From: CAZHGD01 sp964531735
GTDB taxonomy: Bacteria > Armatimonadota > UBA10988
Assembly: GCA_964531735.1 (NCBI GenBank)
Contig: CAZHGD010000006.1
Span: forward strand, 1 to 64,000
Reading direction: 5' to 3'
Length of the DNA stretch: 64,000 bases
Position 1 is the first letter of the stretch. Each line of letters opens with the position of its first letter. Position numbers and translations under genes: made by a program. Below the pieces are notes generated by a model, which was given only the letters and a program-made list of their open reading frames with translations, did not search any database and was not told where the DNA came from. This document shows, one piece after another, positions 33,809 to 42,484 of the stretch.

Positions 33809-35119
33809 GTGCCGTCGCCCTCGTTGTCCGCTGGGTTCGCCGCCGCCGACATCACGCCACCGCTCGGTAGCCGCCTCTATGGCTATCCCAACCCCGACCG
33901 CACCGCCGACGAACTGTGGGACCCGCTGTACGCGCGGGCCTTGGTCTGGGAGCAGGACGGTTTGGTGGCCGGCTGGGTCGTCCTCGACTGGTGCATGGTC
34001 GAAGAGGCCGAGGTGGCTGCCATCCGCGAGGCGGTCGCGGCGGCCATCGGCATGACCCCGGCTCATCTGACCGTCGGTGCCATCCAGACGCATAGCGGGC
34101 CGGCCACCCAGTCGGCGGCCGGCTGGGGTGACCGCGACCAGGTCTACCTCGACAGCGTCCGGCCGCGCATCGTCGAGACCGTGGCGCAGGCGTACGCGCA
34201 GCGGCAGCCGGTCCGGGTCGGCGTGGGCACCACCTACAGCGAGGTGGGCGTCAACCGCCGCGAGATCCGCGAGGATCACACCATCGCGCTCGGGGTCAAC
34301 CCGTGGGGCCCGTTCGACCCGACGATGACCGTGCTGCGCTTCGAGGGCGCCGACGGACCGGTGGCGACGGTGGTGCACTACGGCGCGCATCCGACGGCGC
34401 AAGGCGCCGTGCGGGCCGTCTCTCGCGACTGGCCCGGGGTGCTGGTCGACCGCCTGGAGAAGGTCACCGGCGGGCCGGCGATGTTCATCAACGGCGCCGT
34501 GGGTGACGTCGGGCCGCGCGTCAACCTCAACGGGACCACCGGTGACGGGCTGGAAGCGTCACGCGAGGTGGGCTACCGCGCGGCCGGCGACGCGACGCGG
34601 GCTTGGCGGCAGATCAGCGACCTGCGCGAAGTCGCGCTGTCGGTCCTCGTCGAGGACCTGTTGCTGCCGTACGCGCCGTTGCCGCCGCTCGACGAGGCGC
34701 TCCGGCAGCTCAACGCGGCCGAGCCGCAGCGTGACCGCTGGGGCGCGGGCCGGTGCGAGTGGTGCTACTGGCAGTCTGTCGTCGAGGCCCATCAACGGCC
34801 GCTGCCGCCGGGTCGCACGTACACGCAGACCGTCACCCGTCTGGGGCCGGTGGCGCTGGTGCCGCTGCCCGGCGAGCCGTTCGCCGAGATCCTGCTGCGC
34901 TTGCGCCACCGCAGCCCGTTTGAACACACGCTGTGCGCCAGTACCACCAACGGTGCCATGGGCTACTTCGTGACCCGCGAGGCCCGCGCGCGCGGCGGCT
35001 ACGAGGTGTGGGTGGCCAAGGCCTTCGGGGCTTATCTGCCCGCGGAGAACCTGGACGACGTGCTGGTGGCCGAGAACCTGCGCCTGCTGCGCCAGGCGAG
35101 CGAGAGCCACACCGGCTGA
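33809..35119 (+). CDS. neutral ceramidase-like protein, paralogue 2 (one zinc ligand altered)
   Basis: 436 aa, no signal peptide. Begins AGFAAADITPPLG, the family's N-terminal strand. The first metal motif reads IQTHSGP: the position of the first zinc His in Pseudomonas ceramidase (HTHSGP) is Gln93 here, while the second His of the motif (His95) is kept. YGAHPTAQG, PLPGEPF and GYFVTRE supply the other His, Glu and Tyr. Loss of one ligand may change metal use or activity. GTG start at 33809 with AGGAG seven bases upstream. It precedes the glutaminase gene by 40 bp; both starts share an ATCAGGAGAC ribosome region. Confidence 0.75.
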   Translation: MPSPSLSAGFAAADITPPLGSRLYGYPNPDRTADELWDPLYARALVWEQDGLVAGWVVLDWCMVEEAEVAAIREAVAAAIGMTPAHLTVGAIQTHSGPATQSAAGWGDRDQVYLDSVRPRIVETVAQAYAQRQPVRVGVGTTYSEVGVNRREIREDHTIALGVNPWGPFDPTMTVLRFEGADGPVATVVHYGAHPTAQGAVRAVSRDWPGVLVDRLEKVTGGPAMFINGAVGDVGPRVNLNGTTGDGLEASREVGYRAAGDATRAWRQISDLREVALSVLVEDLLLPYAPLPPLDEALRQLNAAEPQRDRWGAGRCEWCYWQSVVEAHQRPLPPGRTYTQTVTRLGPVALVPLPGEPFAEILLRLRHRSPFEHTLCASTTNGAMGYFVTREARARGGYEVWVAKAFGAYLPAENLDDVLVAENLRLLRQASESHTG

Positions 35120-35159
35120 GCGCGGCTCGGACCGGTGGTGTGATCAGGAGACGTACCCG

Positions 35160-37217
35160 ATGATCCTGCCGACTGCCCTGACTGCTTGTCTGACGACCGC
35201 GTCTCCAGCGCTGCCGCCGCTACGGCCGCCGGCGGTGCCCTTGGTCGTCTGCGATCCATACTTCAGTGTCTGGTCGTGCAGCGACCAGTTGATGACCGAC
35301 TGGCCGCGCCACTGGACCGGCGCGGTGCATGCACTGCAGTCCATGGTGCGCGTGGACGGCCGCACCTACCGCCTGATGGGTGTGGAGCCGCGCGACGCCA
35401 CACCGGCTGAGCAGCACTCGGTCGAGGTCCTGCCGACCCGAACCATCTACCGCTTCGGCTGTGGGCCGCTCGAGGTCACGCTGACGTTTCTGACGCCGGC
35501 GCTGCCGCACGATCTGGAGCAACTGGGCCGACCGGTCACCTACCTGACCTGGCAGTTGCGCAGCACCGACGGTCAGGCCCATGCGGTGCAGCTCTACTAC
35601 GACAACTCGGCCGAGTTGGTGGTCAACACGCCCGACCAGGCGGTCATCTGGTCGCGCCCGCGCGTCGACGGGCTGACGACGCTGCAAATCGGCACGGCGG
35701 CGCAGCCGGTGCTGGCCAAGCAGGGCGACAACCTGCGGATCGACTGGGGCTGGCTCTATGTGGCCTCGGCGGACGCCGTGACGGCCGTCGTGGCCGGTCA
35801 CGAGGACGCGCGGCGCGGGTTTGTCGAGCACGGTGGCATTCCGAGCATCGACAGCCCGCGGCGGCCGCGGGCCTGCAACGACGACTGGCCGGTGACGGCC
35901 ATGCGCTGGGACGTCGGCCAGGTCGGTGATCAGCCGGTGCAGCGGCGGCTCATCCTGGCCTATGACGACGTCTACAGCGTCGAGTACCTGGGTCGCCGGT
36001 TGGTCGGCTACTGGCGGCGCAACGGCTGGGGCGGCGCCGACCTGCTGCGCGCCGCCGCGGCCGACTACGCCGGCCTCGTGGACCGCTGCGCGCGCTTCGA
36101 CGAGGAGCTGACCGCCGATCTGGTGCAGGTGGGCGGCCCGCAGTATGCGAGGCTCTGCGCGCTGGCGCACCGGCAGACCATCGCTGGACACAAGCTGGTG
36201 GCCGACGCCGACGGCACGCCGTACTTCCTGTCCAAGGAGTGCTTCAGCAACGGCTGCATCGCCACGGTGGACGTGACCTATCCCACGGCGCCGTTCATGC
36301 TTGCGCTCAACCCCGCGTTGTTGCGGGCGATGATGGAGCCGGTCCTGCGCTATGCCGCGTCACCACGCTGGAAGCACCCGTTCGCGCCGCACGACCTGGG
36401 CACCTATCCGTTGGCCAACGGACAGGTCTACGGCGGCGGCGAGAAGACCGCCGAGAACCAGATGCCGGTGGAGGAATGCGGCAACCTGCTCATCCTGGCC
36501 GGCGCGCTGGCCGAGGCCGAGGGCAACGCCGACTACGCCAAGGCGCACTGGCCGGTGCTGACGCGCTGGGCCGAGTACCTCAAAGAGCACGGTCTCGATC
36601 CGGCCAACCAGCTCTGCACCGACGACTTCAGCGGCCACCTGGCGCACAACGCGAATCTGTCCATCAAGGCCATCGTGGCGCTGGGTTGCTACGCGCGGCT
36701 GTGCGAGCGCCTGGGCCAGGCCTATGCCGCCAAGACGTACCGCGAGTTGGCCGAGGGCTACGCCAAGGAATGGGTCAAACGGGCCGACGACAGCGATCAC
36801 TATCGATTGGCGTTCGACAAGCCGGGCACCTGGAGCCAGAAGTACAACCTGGTCTGGGATCGGTTGCTCCGGCTCGGGCTGTTCCCCGCCGAGGTGGCCC
36901 GTAAGGAGGTCGCCTGGTACCTGAAGGTGCAGAACCGGTACGGGCTGCCGCTGGACAACCGGAGCGAGTTCACCAAGACCGACTGGGTCCTCTGGAGTGC
37001 GACGTTGGCGGAGCGGCCCGAGGACTGGCAGGCCCTGGTGGCGCCGGTGTTCGACTTCGCCCACCAATCGCCCAGCCGCGTGCCACTGAGCGATTGGTAC
37101 TGGACCAAGGACGCCAAGCAGCGCGGGTTCCAGGCGCGGCCGGTGGTGGGCGGCTTGTTCATCAAGCTGCTGAGTGACGCTGAGCTGTGGCGCAAGTGGC
37201 GCAGTCGTGGCCGGTAG
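35160..37217 (+). CDS. GtaA-type glutaminase family protein (DUF4964/5127/4965/1793)
   Basis: 685 aa. The opening AVPLVVCDPYFSVWS is the DUF4964 signature of bacterial relatives of fungal glutaminase A; a beta-rich DUF5127 region follows to about 270, then an (alpha/alpha) toroid with ALAHRQTIAGHK, the LSKECFSNGCIATVDVTYPTAP block and DLGTYPLANGQ, ending with the DUF1793 part (WSQKYNLVWDRLL, KTDWVLWSATLA). Family proteins are described as extracellular glutaminases, though many are probably glycan-active. The N-terminus is only weakly hydrophobic, so export is uncertain. ATG 35160 has CAGGAGAC upstream. The next gene begins 23 bp after its stop. Confidence 0.82.
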   Translation: MILPTALTACLTTASPALPPLRPPAVPLVVCDPYFSVWSCSDQLMTDWPRHWTGAVHALQSMVRVDGRTYRLMGVEPRDATPAEQHSVEVLPTRTIYRFGCGPLEVTLTFLTPALPHDLEQLGRPVTYLTWQLRSTDGQAHAVQLYYDNSAELVVNTPDQAVIWSRPRVDGLTTLQIGTAAQPVLAKQGDNLRIDWGWLYVASADAVTAVVAGHEDARRGFVEHGGIPSIDSPRRPRACNDDWPVTAMRWDVGQVGDQPVQRRLILAYDDVYSVEYLGRRLVGYWRRNGWGGADLLRAAAADYAGLVDRCARFDEELTADLVQVGGPQYARLCALAHRQTIAGHKLVADADGTPYFLSKECFSNGCIATVDVTYPTAPFMLALNPALLRAMMEPVLRYAASPRWKHPFAPHDLGTYPLANGQVYGGGEKTAENQMPVEECGNLLILAGALAEAEGNADYAKAHWPVLTRWAEYLKEHGLDPANQLCTDDFSGHLAHNANLSIKAIVALGCYARLCERLGQAYAAKTYRELAEGYAKEWVKRADDSDHYRLAFDKPGTWSQKYNLVWDRLLRLGLFPAEVARKEVAWYLKVQNRYGLPLDNRSEFTKTDWVLWSATLAERPEDWQALVAPVFDFAHQSPSRVPLSDWYWTKDAKQRGFQARPVVGGLFIKLLSDAELWRKWRSRGR

Positions 37218-37240
37218 GCTGGCGGCTGAGGAGGTGCGTG

Positions 37241-37927
37241 ATGGCGGTCGACCTGAGCAAGCGGACCGCGTTGGTCGTGGGCGGCGCGCACGGCTACGGC
37301 CGTGGCGCGGTGGATGCGCTGAGTGCCGCGGGGGCCCGGGTCTATCTGGCCGACCTCGACCTGGCGGAGGCCATCACTGCCGCGACCGCGGCCTGTGCCG
37401 ACGGTGGCGCGGTCAGTGCCCTGGCGCTGGACCCGTCGCGCGCGGCGGACTGGGACACGGCGCTGAGCACCATTCTGGAGGAGCGCGGCGTGCTCGAGGT
37501 GCTGGTCTACGCCACCACCGCCGCACCGGCGGCCGACCTCTACGAGACCGAGCCGGACCTGTGGGCGCGAGTGATGTCGGCCACCTGCACCGGGTTCTAC
37601 CTCGGGGCACGGACGGTGCTCCCGGCGATGGCCGCCCAGCGGCACGGCGTGGTGGTGGTGATCGGCGCGCAGATGGGTGCCTGCGGTGACCACCTGTCCG
37701 ACAGCGCCGGCCAGGCGGCGCTGGCCACGGTGGTGCGCTGCGTGTCGCGGCAGCACGCGGCCGAGGGCGTGCGCGTCTGCGCGGTGAACCCGAGTTGGTC
37801 CGACGATGCAGCCGCGCGACCGGCGGTGCGCGAGGTGGGCGATGCCGTGGCCTTGCTCTGCGCCGAAGACGCGCGCGGCCTGAACGGCGTACTGCTGGAG
37901 GTGGCCGGCGGGCAACGAACGACCTGA
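37241..37927 (+). CDS. short-chain dehydrogenase/reductase homologue lacking catalytic residues
   Basis: 228-aa Rossmann protein of classical SDR size. The cofactor loop reads VGGAHGYGRG (family TGxxxGxG). The active-site YxxxK pair is replaced: the aligned segment is DSAGQAAL, giving Asp154 and Gln158 instead of Tyr and Lys. The preceding catalytic Ser region reads VIGAQMG, without Ser, and the NAG motif is YATTAA. The rest of the fold, including NPSWSDD and the C-terminal LNGVLLEVAGG, is preserved and the frame is open, so this looks like a retained pseudo-enzyme rather than a decaying gene. AGGAGG precedes ATG 37241; upstream frame extension rejected. Lies between glutaminase and GxGYxYP genes. 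Confidence 0.8.
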   Translation: MAVDLSKRTALVVGGAHGYGRGAVDALSAAGARVYLADLDLAEAITAATAACADGGAVSALALDPSRAADWDTALSTILEERGVLEVLVYATTAAPAADLYETEPDLWARVMSATCTGFYLGARTVLPAMAAQRHGVVVVIGAQMGACGDHLSDSAGQAALATVVRCVSRQHAAEGVRVCAVNPSWSDDAAARPAVREVGDAVALLCAEDARGLNGVLLEVAGGQRTT

Positions 37928-37941
37928 GAGCGGAGGGCGCC

Positions 37942-40857
37942 ATGCGCGTGGGTCTGCTGGTGGTGCTGCTCGGGGTGGGTGGTTGCGCCGCGGCCGACCT
38001 GCCGCCGGCCGTGCGAGCCGAACTGCCGGCGGCGGCCACGGTGGTGGCCGGCTCATATCGCCAAGTGCGGCAGTGGGAAGCCGAGCTGCCGCAGAACCAC
38101 CTGACCGGCCGGCGCGTCGATGACGCCACCGCCTCGGGTGGCGCCGCTTGGGAGGCCCTGGTGGGCCGCGATGCCAGCGACAAGGCGCTCCTCTACGGGC
38201 CGTATGTGGAACTGCCGGCGGGCCGCTACCTGGCCCTGTTCCGAGCCAAGGCCACCGAGGCCGCCGAGGACGACGAGGTCGCCCGGCTCGACGCGGTGGT
38301 TCAGTTCGGCTCGCGGCCGCTGGCGCGGCGCGGACTGCTCAGCGGCGACCTGCGCACCGACGGGTGGGTCCAGGTGCCGCTGCTGTTCGACTACCCCGGG
38401 GGCAAGCTCGAATGCCGGCTGTTCTGGAACGGCTACGCCGGCCTGCGGCTCGACTGCGTCACGCTCTACGCTGTCGAGGCGCCGCTGACCGGCGTGGCCA
38501 CGCCGCGCGCGCCGCACCCAGCGCCGAGCGGCCGGCCCAGCGGCCTCACGGCACCCGACGAGCTGCGGCCGTACCCGGACATCTTCCCGCGCTCGAGCGC
38601 GCCGGCCCGCCGCCTGGTGGTGGCCGACCTGCGCCAGGCAGCGCCCGATGAGCGCTTGCTGCTGCTCAGCCTGCAAGGACTGGTCAACCGCGAGCGCCCG
38701 CGGCTGTACCTGGTCTTCGGCGACGCCGAAGCGCGGTGGCTCGACTGGCTGCAAACGCTCGGCTGGGCCGACGCGCCCGAGCGCGTGGCCGAGCCGTGGA
38801 CGCTGGTGAAGCGCTTCGCCGACCGCTATCGCGGCCTGGTGGTGGTCGACCCGCGGCTGCCGGCGACGCGCAACGTCGCGACCATGGTGGCCGGCGTGCG
38901 CGACCTGCTGATCGCGTCACCGCGCCTGGCCAAGCGACTGGGCCTGCCGGTGGTCGAAGACCTGCGCGGGCGGTTCCGCACCAACGTGGCCGCCTATCGC
39001 TGGTCGTTCGAGCAGTTGTGGCCACAGCTCGACCACCATGTGGTGGCGGTGCTCTGGCCCGACGAGGCCAGTGGCCTGCGCGACTACCTGGTGCAGCACC
39101 GGGTGTTCACCTTCTGGGTGAGCGGCCCGTTGGACGGTGTCGCGCCTGGCGGCGATCCCACGGCTGAGCTGCACCTCATGGAGGAACTGCTGGCGAAGAT
39201 GCCACCCAACACCCCGGCCATGGGCTTCCCCTGGGCCGGCGAAGACGTCGGCATCGGCGAAGGCGGCGGTGTGTCGCTGCTGGCCTGGTACGGCAAGTTC
39301 CTCGTCGGCTCGGTCGGCTGCAGCAACCTGACCGTACACAGCGGGTATCCCGTGCCCGAGGTGCAGCAGCGACGTCAGCCGGCGCCGCCACTCGACGCGC
39401 GCAAGGTCTATGTGACCTGGCTCATGTCGGACGGCGACAACCTGCCGGTGCTCAGCCATGGCAACTTCCCGCAGCTCTGGGCCAGCCCGCAGCGGGGGCA
39501 GGTGCCCATCGCCTGGACCATGTCGCCCTGCGCACCGGTGCTGATGCCGGCGGTGGTGAACTGGTACCTGCAGCACGCCACGCCCAACGACGTGTTCGTC
39601 TCGGCGGTGTCGGGCATTGGCTACACCTACCCGGACCAGTACGCCGAGCGCTATGAGCCGGTCACGCGACAGCGGCTGTTCGACGGCTTCCTCGACCTGA
39701 CGGCCGCCCACGCGCCGCGCGCCGACCTGCGTTCGGCCTGGGTCATGGGGGTGCAGCAGCCGGAGCTGATCCGGCGCTACGCCGAGCGGTTGCCGTATCT
39801 GGAGGCGCTGTTCCCCGACTACGGCCAGACCGTGCGCAGCTACGACGCGGCGTTCTACGGCTCGGCGCGCGGTGTGCCGGTGTTCCACGCGGCGACCGGT
39901 TGGGATGAACAGGCCACGCGCGAGCAGCGGATCCAGCGCTTCGTCACCGACATCAGGCGCCTGACGCCGACCGAACGGCCGGCTTTCCTGCACGTGTTCA
40001 TCTGGAACTGGGGCGCCGACCTGTCCATCTTGGCCGAGGTGCACCAGCGTCTCGGCGCCGACTACCAGGCGGTGCTGCCCGAGCAGTTGGCCGGTCTGGC
40101 GCGCCAGCACCTGGCCAGCAGTCAGGTGCTGCTGCGTTCGCCGCGGTCGGCCGTGGCCCTGGCTGGGCGCCGGCTGCAGTTCGAGGCCGAAGCGCGCAAC
40201 AGCACGGCCCAGGCCCTGAGCGCCAAGGCCACCGTCGAGGGCCTCAAGGGCGGCACGGTGTCACCAGCCGAGGGCGTGGTACCGGCCTACGGCGCGCTGT
40301 CGCTGGCGGTCACCGGCGAGCCGACCGGGCGAGTGTGCCGCGTGACGGTGAGCGGGCCGTATGGTCAGCGCACGGCCGACGTCAGCTTGCAGTTGCTGCC
40401 GGTCGCCGAAGTGGGCGGCCAACTGCCCGACCGGCCGCTGTCGTTCGTCGAACGCTTCGCGGCCTCGGGCCTGGCGCATCGGGCGGGGCAGGCGGCGCCC
40501 GACCAGGGGGCGTTGGCCGGTGACACCTGGACGGCGACCGCCGGCCAGACGGCCACGGGCCACATCGTCTTCGGGCCGTACCGGCCGACGCCGGCCGGCC
40601 GCTACCTGGTCATCTTCCGGCTCAAGCGCACCGGGCCGGGCGATGGTCTGCTCTTGAAGCTGGACACCGCGGTCGGTGGCGGCGGCGTGCCGTCCAGTTC
40701 GCAGCGCGATGTGCGCGCCGGCGAGCTGCCGCCCGGCGAGTGGCGGTGTCTGCCGCTGCTCTGCGAGCACCCTGGCGGCGCTCTGGAGACGCGCGTGTTC
40801 TGGACCGGCGCGGCCTCGGTGGCCATCGACAGCGTCGTGCTCTGGCGGGTGCGCTGA
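37942..40857 (+). CDS. GxGYxYP-family putative glycoside hydrolase with a duplicated end module
   Basis: 971 aa. An N-terminal lipoprotein-type signal (LLGVGGC, Cys at residue 15) suggests lipid anchoring. The central part (about 210-700) carries the family name motif, GIGYTYP at about residue 558, and conserved VTWLMSDGDNLP and FIWNWGADL segments of PF14323-type proteins. Two related beta-sandwich modules flank it: about 35-180 (GPYVELPAGRYLALFRAK ... VTLYAVE) and about 830-971 (GPYRPTPAGRYLVIFRLK ... VVLWRVR). An Ig-like segment lies at about 720-820. The catalytic role of the family is unproven. ATG 37942 has GGAGGG upstream and sits 14 bp after the SDR stop, so an operon with it is likely. 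Confidence 0.82.
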   Translation: MRVGLLVVLLGVGGCAAADLPPAVRAELPAAATVVAGSYRQVRQWEAELPQNHLTGRRVDDATASGGAAWEALVGRDASDKALLYGPYVELPAGRYLALFRAKATEAAEDDEVARLDAVVQFGSRPLARRGLLSGDLRTDGWVQVPLLFDYPGGKLECRLFWNGYAGLRLDCVTLYAVEAPLTGVATPRAPHPAPSGRPSGLTAPDELRPYPDIFPRSSAPARRLVVADLRQAAPDERLLLLSLQGLVNRERPRLYLVFGDAEARWLDWLQTLGWADAPERVAEPWTLVKRFADRYRGLVVVDPRLPATRNVATMVAGVRDLLIASPRLAKRLGLPVVEDLRGRFRTNVAAYRWSFEQLWPQLDHHVVAVLWPDEASGLRDYLVQHRVFTFWVSGPLDGVAPGGDPTAELHLMEELLAKMPPNTPAMGFPWAGEDVGIGEGGGVSLLAWYGKFLVGSVGCSNLTVHSGYPVPEVQQRRQPAPPLDARKVYVTWLMSDGDNLPVLSHGNFPQLWASPQRGQVPIAWTMSPCAPVLMPAVVNWYLQHATPNDVFVSAVSGIGYTYPDQYAERYEPVTRQRLFDGFLDLTAAHAPRADLRSAWVMGVQQPELIRRYAERLPYLEALFPDYGQTVRSYDAAFYGSARGVPVFHAATGWDEQATREQRIQRFVTDIRRLTPTERPAFLHVFIWNWGADLSILAEVHQRLGADYQAVLPEQLAGLARQHLASSQVLLRSPRSAVALAGRRLQFEAEARNSTAQALSAKATVEGLKGGTVSPAEGVVPAYGALSLAVTGEPTGRVCRVTVSGPYGQRTADVSLQLLPVAEVGGQLPDRPLSFVERFAASGLAHRAGQAAPDQGALAGDTWTATAGQTATGHIVFGPYRPTPAGRYLVIFRLKRTGPGDGLLLKLDTAVGGGGVPSSSQRDVRAGELPPGEWRCLPLLCEHPGGALETRVFWTGAASVAIDSVVLWRVR

Positions 40858-40876
40858 CGTCGGCCGCCAGCGCACC
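40848..40876. terminator. hairpin over the stop of the GxGYxYP gene at a convergent junction
   Basis: GGTGCGCTG (40848-40856) pairs perfectly with CAGCGCACC (40868-40876) across an 11-base loop. The left arm is the last codons and most of the stop of the plus-strand gene; the right arm lies in the 40-bp gap before the minus-strand stop at 40898. No T-tract. Confidence 0.6.
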
Positions 40877-40897
40877 TGAGCCGCCGCCACACGGTCG

Positions 40898-42349
40898 CTA
40901 GCTCGCGAACAACTCGCCAATCGTGGTCAGCGTCTCCTCGACCAGTACCTGACCGCCCTCCGAGCCGATCTCGTTGCAGTAGACGCCGGCGCCGTAGCTG
41001 CGGCCGGCTTCGGAGCGGGCCGTCGGCAGATACGTGCCGGTGTAGGCGCCGCCGGCGGCCAGTTGCACGACAAACGTCTGCACCGCGGCGCTGCGAGCCT
41101 TCATACGCACGCCGTAGTCCAGGTACAGCTCGAAGCGGTTGGTGGCGAAGGCGACGTCGCCGAGGCGGACGACGTGGATGACCTCGGTGCTGGTCGGCTG
41201 CGCCTGCTGGCGCTCGTAGCGGGCGATGACGCGGCGGCAGCGGTTGGCGGCCACGAACCGGCAGGACTCCTCACGGGCGTCGGCCGGCTGTTGGGCCTCC
41301 CAGTGGGCCAGGTCGGCTTTGGCCTGGGCGTACTCGTCATCGCTGACGCGACGCACCGGCACGGCGATCTCACGCCGGATGACCCGCAGGGGCACCTCGT
41401 GGCGCAGGTCGGTGGTGGCCACCGGCAGCACTTCGGCGACGGTGCTGGCCAGCCGGCGGGCGATCTCGGTGCGGGAGCTGTTCCCGCGCAAGGCCAACAT
41501 GCGCTCCTCGGCCCGCTTGTAGTAGAGCAGGTGCGGTGACTGGTCGCCGGCGGCGCTGCACTGACCGAGCACCTGGACCTGCTCGCCGAGTTGCGCCTTG
41601 ATGGCCAGGCGCACGTCATGCCAGAAGTCGGCCGAGACCTGGCTGATGCCCTCGGTCTCCTGCGACGGGCAGGCCAGGTTGACCACCACGCCGGTCAACC
41701 GGCCGTCGGCGTCAGTGCAGTAGAGCAGGTCCACGCTGTGGTCGGCATGGCCTTCGACGTGGCTGAACAACGGGTCATTGGTGTTGCCGTACATCCGGGT
41801 GTGGCCGTCGGTGGCGCCGCCTGGGAACGCGCGATAGCCCGGTCGCTGCGACAGGTCGTCGGAGTACGCGGTGCGGCGGTTGTGGCCGATCACTGCGTGG
41901 CCGAGGCCCCACGCCACCGCGCCCGGCGCGCGGCTCTGCCAGGCGATGGCGACCGCGTCGGCGACGCCGGCGACGAACACCTCGGCGTACTCGGTCGGCG
42001 TCATCACCTCGGGTGCGTCCGGTGGGAAACACCCGTCGGTGATCACCGGCGAGGTGTGCGTGTGGGTCGCGTGGAGCACGAGCGCCTCGGGACGGAGGTC
42101 CGGGCAGCGTTCGGCCACGGCGGCCTGGCAACGTGCCAGAATGGTCGCTGGGATGGTGCAGCGGTCGCAGGCCACGAAGACGACGTGGGCCTCCGGATCG
42201 GCCTCCGACTGCAGTGCCAGGGCGGTCACGGTCAGCGGGTCGAGGACCTGCGTCGCGATCCGTGCATGAAACTGTCCGTAGAGGTTGGCCGGCCGATCCG
42301 GCGTGACGTCTGCGTTGCCCCAGCCGATGAGCAACTTGCCCGCTGCCAT
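40898..42349 (-). CDS. neutral ceramidase-like protein, paralogue 3 (His to Cys at a zinc site)
   Basis: 483 aa, no signal peptide. The N-terminal LLIGWGNADVTPD and the first zinc motif HATHTHTSP are conserved with both His. At the second zinc site, where the family has a His-Pro pair (YACHPTTL in paralogue 1), the sequence is LACPSQETEG with Cys227 in the His position. Glu in RFELYLDYG and Tyr in GTYLPT seem retained. Cys can bind zinc, so the site may be altered rather than lost. ATG 42349 is used; GTG 42355 has better spacing (6 bases) from AGGAGG and is a real alternative. Divergent from the DUF4091 gene with a 135-bp gap. Confidence 0.75.
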   Translation of the reverse strand: MAAGKLLIGWGNADVTPDRPANLYGQFHARIATQVLDPLTVTALALQSEADPEAHVVFVACDRCTIPATILARCQAAVAERCPDLRPEALVLHATHTHTSPVITDGCFPPDAPEVMTPTEYAEVFVAGVADAVAIAWQSRAPGAVAWGLGHAVIGHNRRTAYSDDLSQRPGYRAFPGGATDGHTRMYGNTNDPLFSHVEGHADHSVDLLYCTDADGRLTGVVVNLACPSQETEGISQVSADFWHDVRLAIKAQLGEQVQVLGQCSAAGDQSPHLLYYKRAEERMLALRGNSSRTEIARRLASTVAEVLPVATTDLRHEVPLRVIRREIAVPVRRVSDDEYAQAKADLAHWEAQQPADAREESCRFVAANRCRRVIARYERQQAQPTSTEVIHVVRLGDVAFATNRFELYLDYGVRMKARSAAVQTFVVQLAAGGAYTGTYLPTARSEAGRSYGAGVYCNEIGSEGGQVLVEETLTTIGELFAS

Positions 42350-42484
42350 TGCCACAATGGTCCTCCTGCCCGCCACCGGCGGGTGCATCGGGCTCCGCTT
42401 CGCGCCGGAGTCGCCAAGACCTGCCCGTGGTCGCGGAAGGTCTGCACCGGGCGCGCCGCGAAGCTGGCCGAGGTGAGAAGAGCC

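Noticed and set aside
41591..42484. N-terminal extension of the DUF4091 protein to 1027 aa
   Set aside because: This part is antisense to the ceramidase-like gene at 40898, and a good signal peptide begins at 42485.
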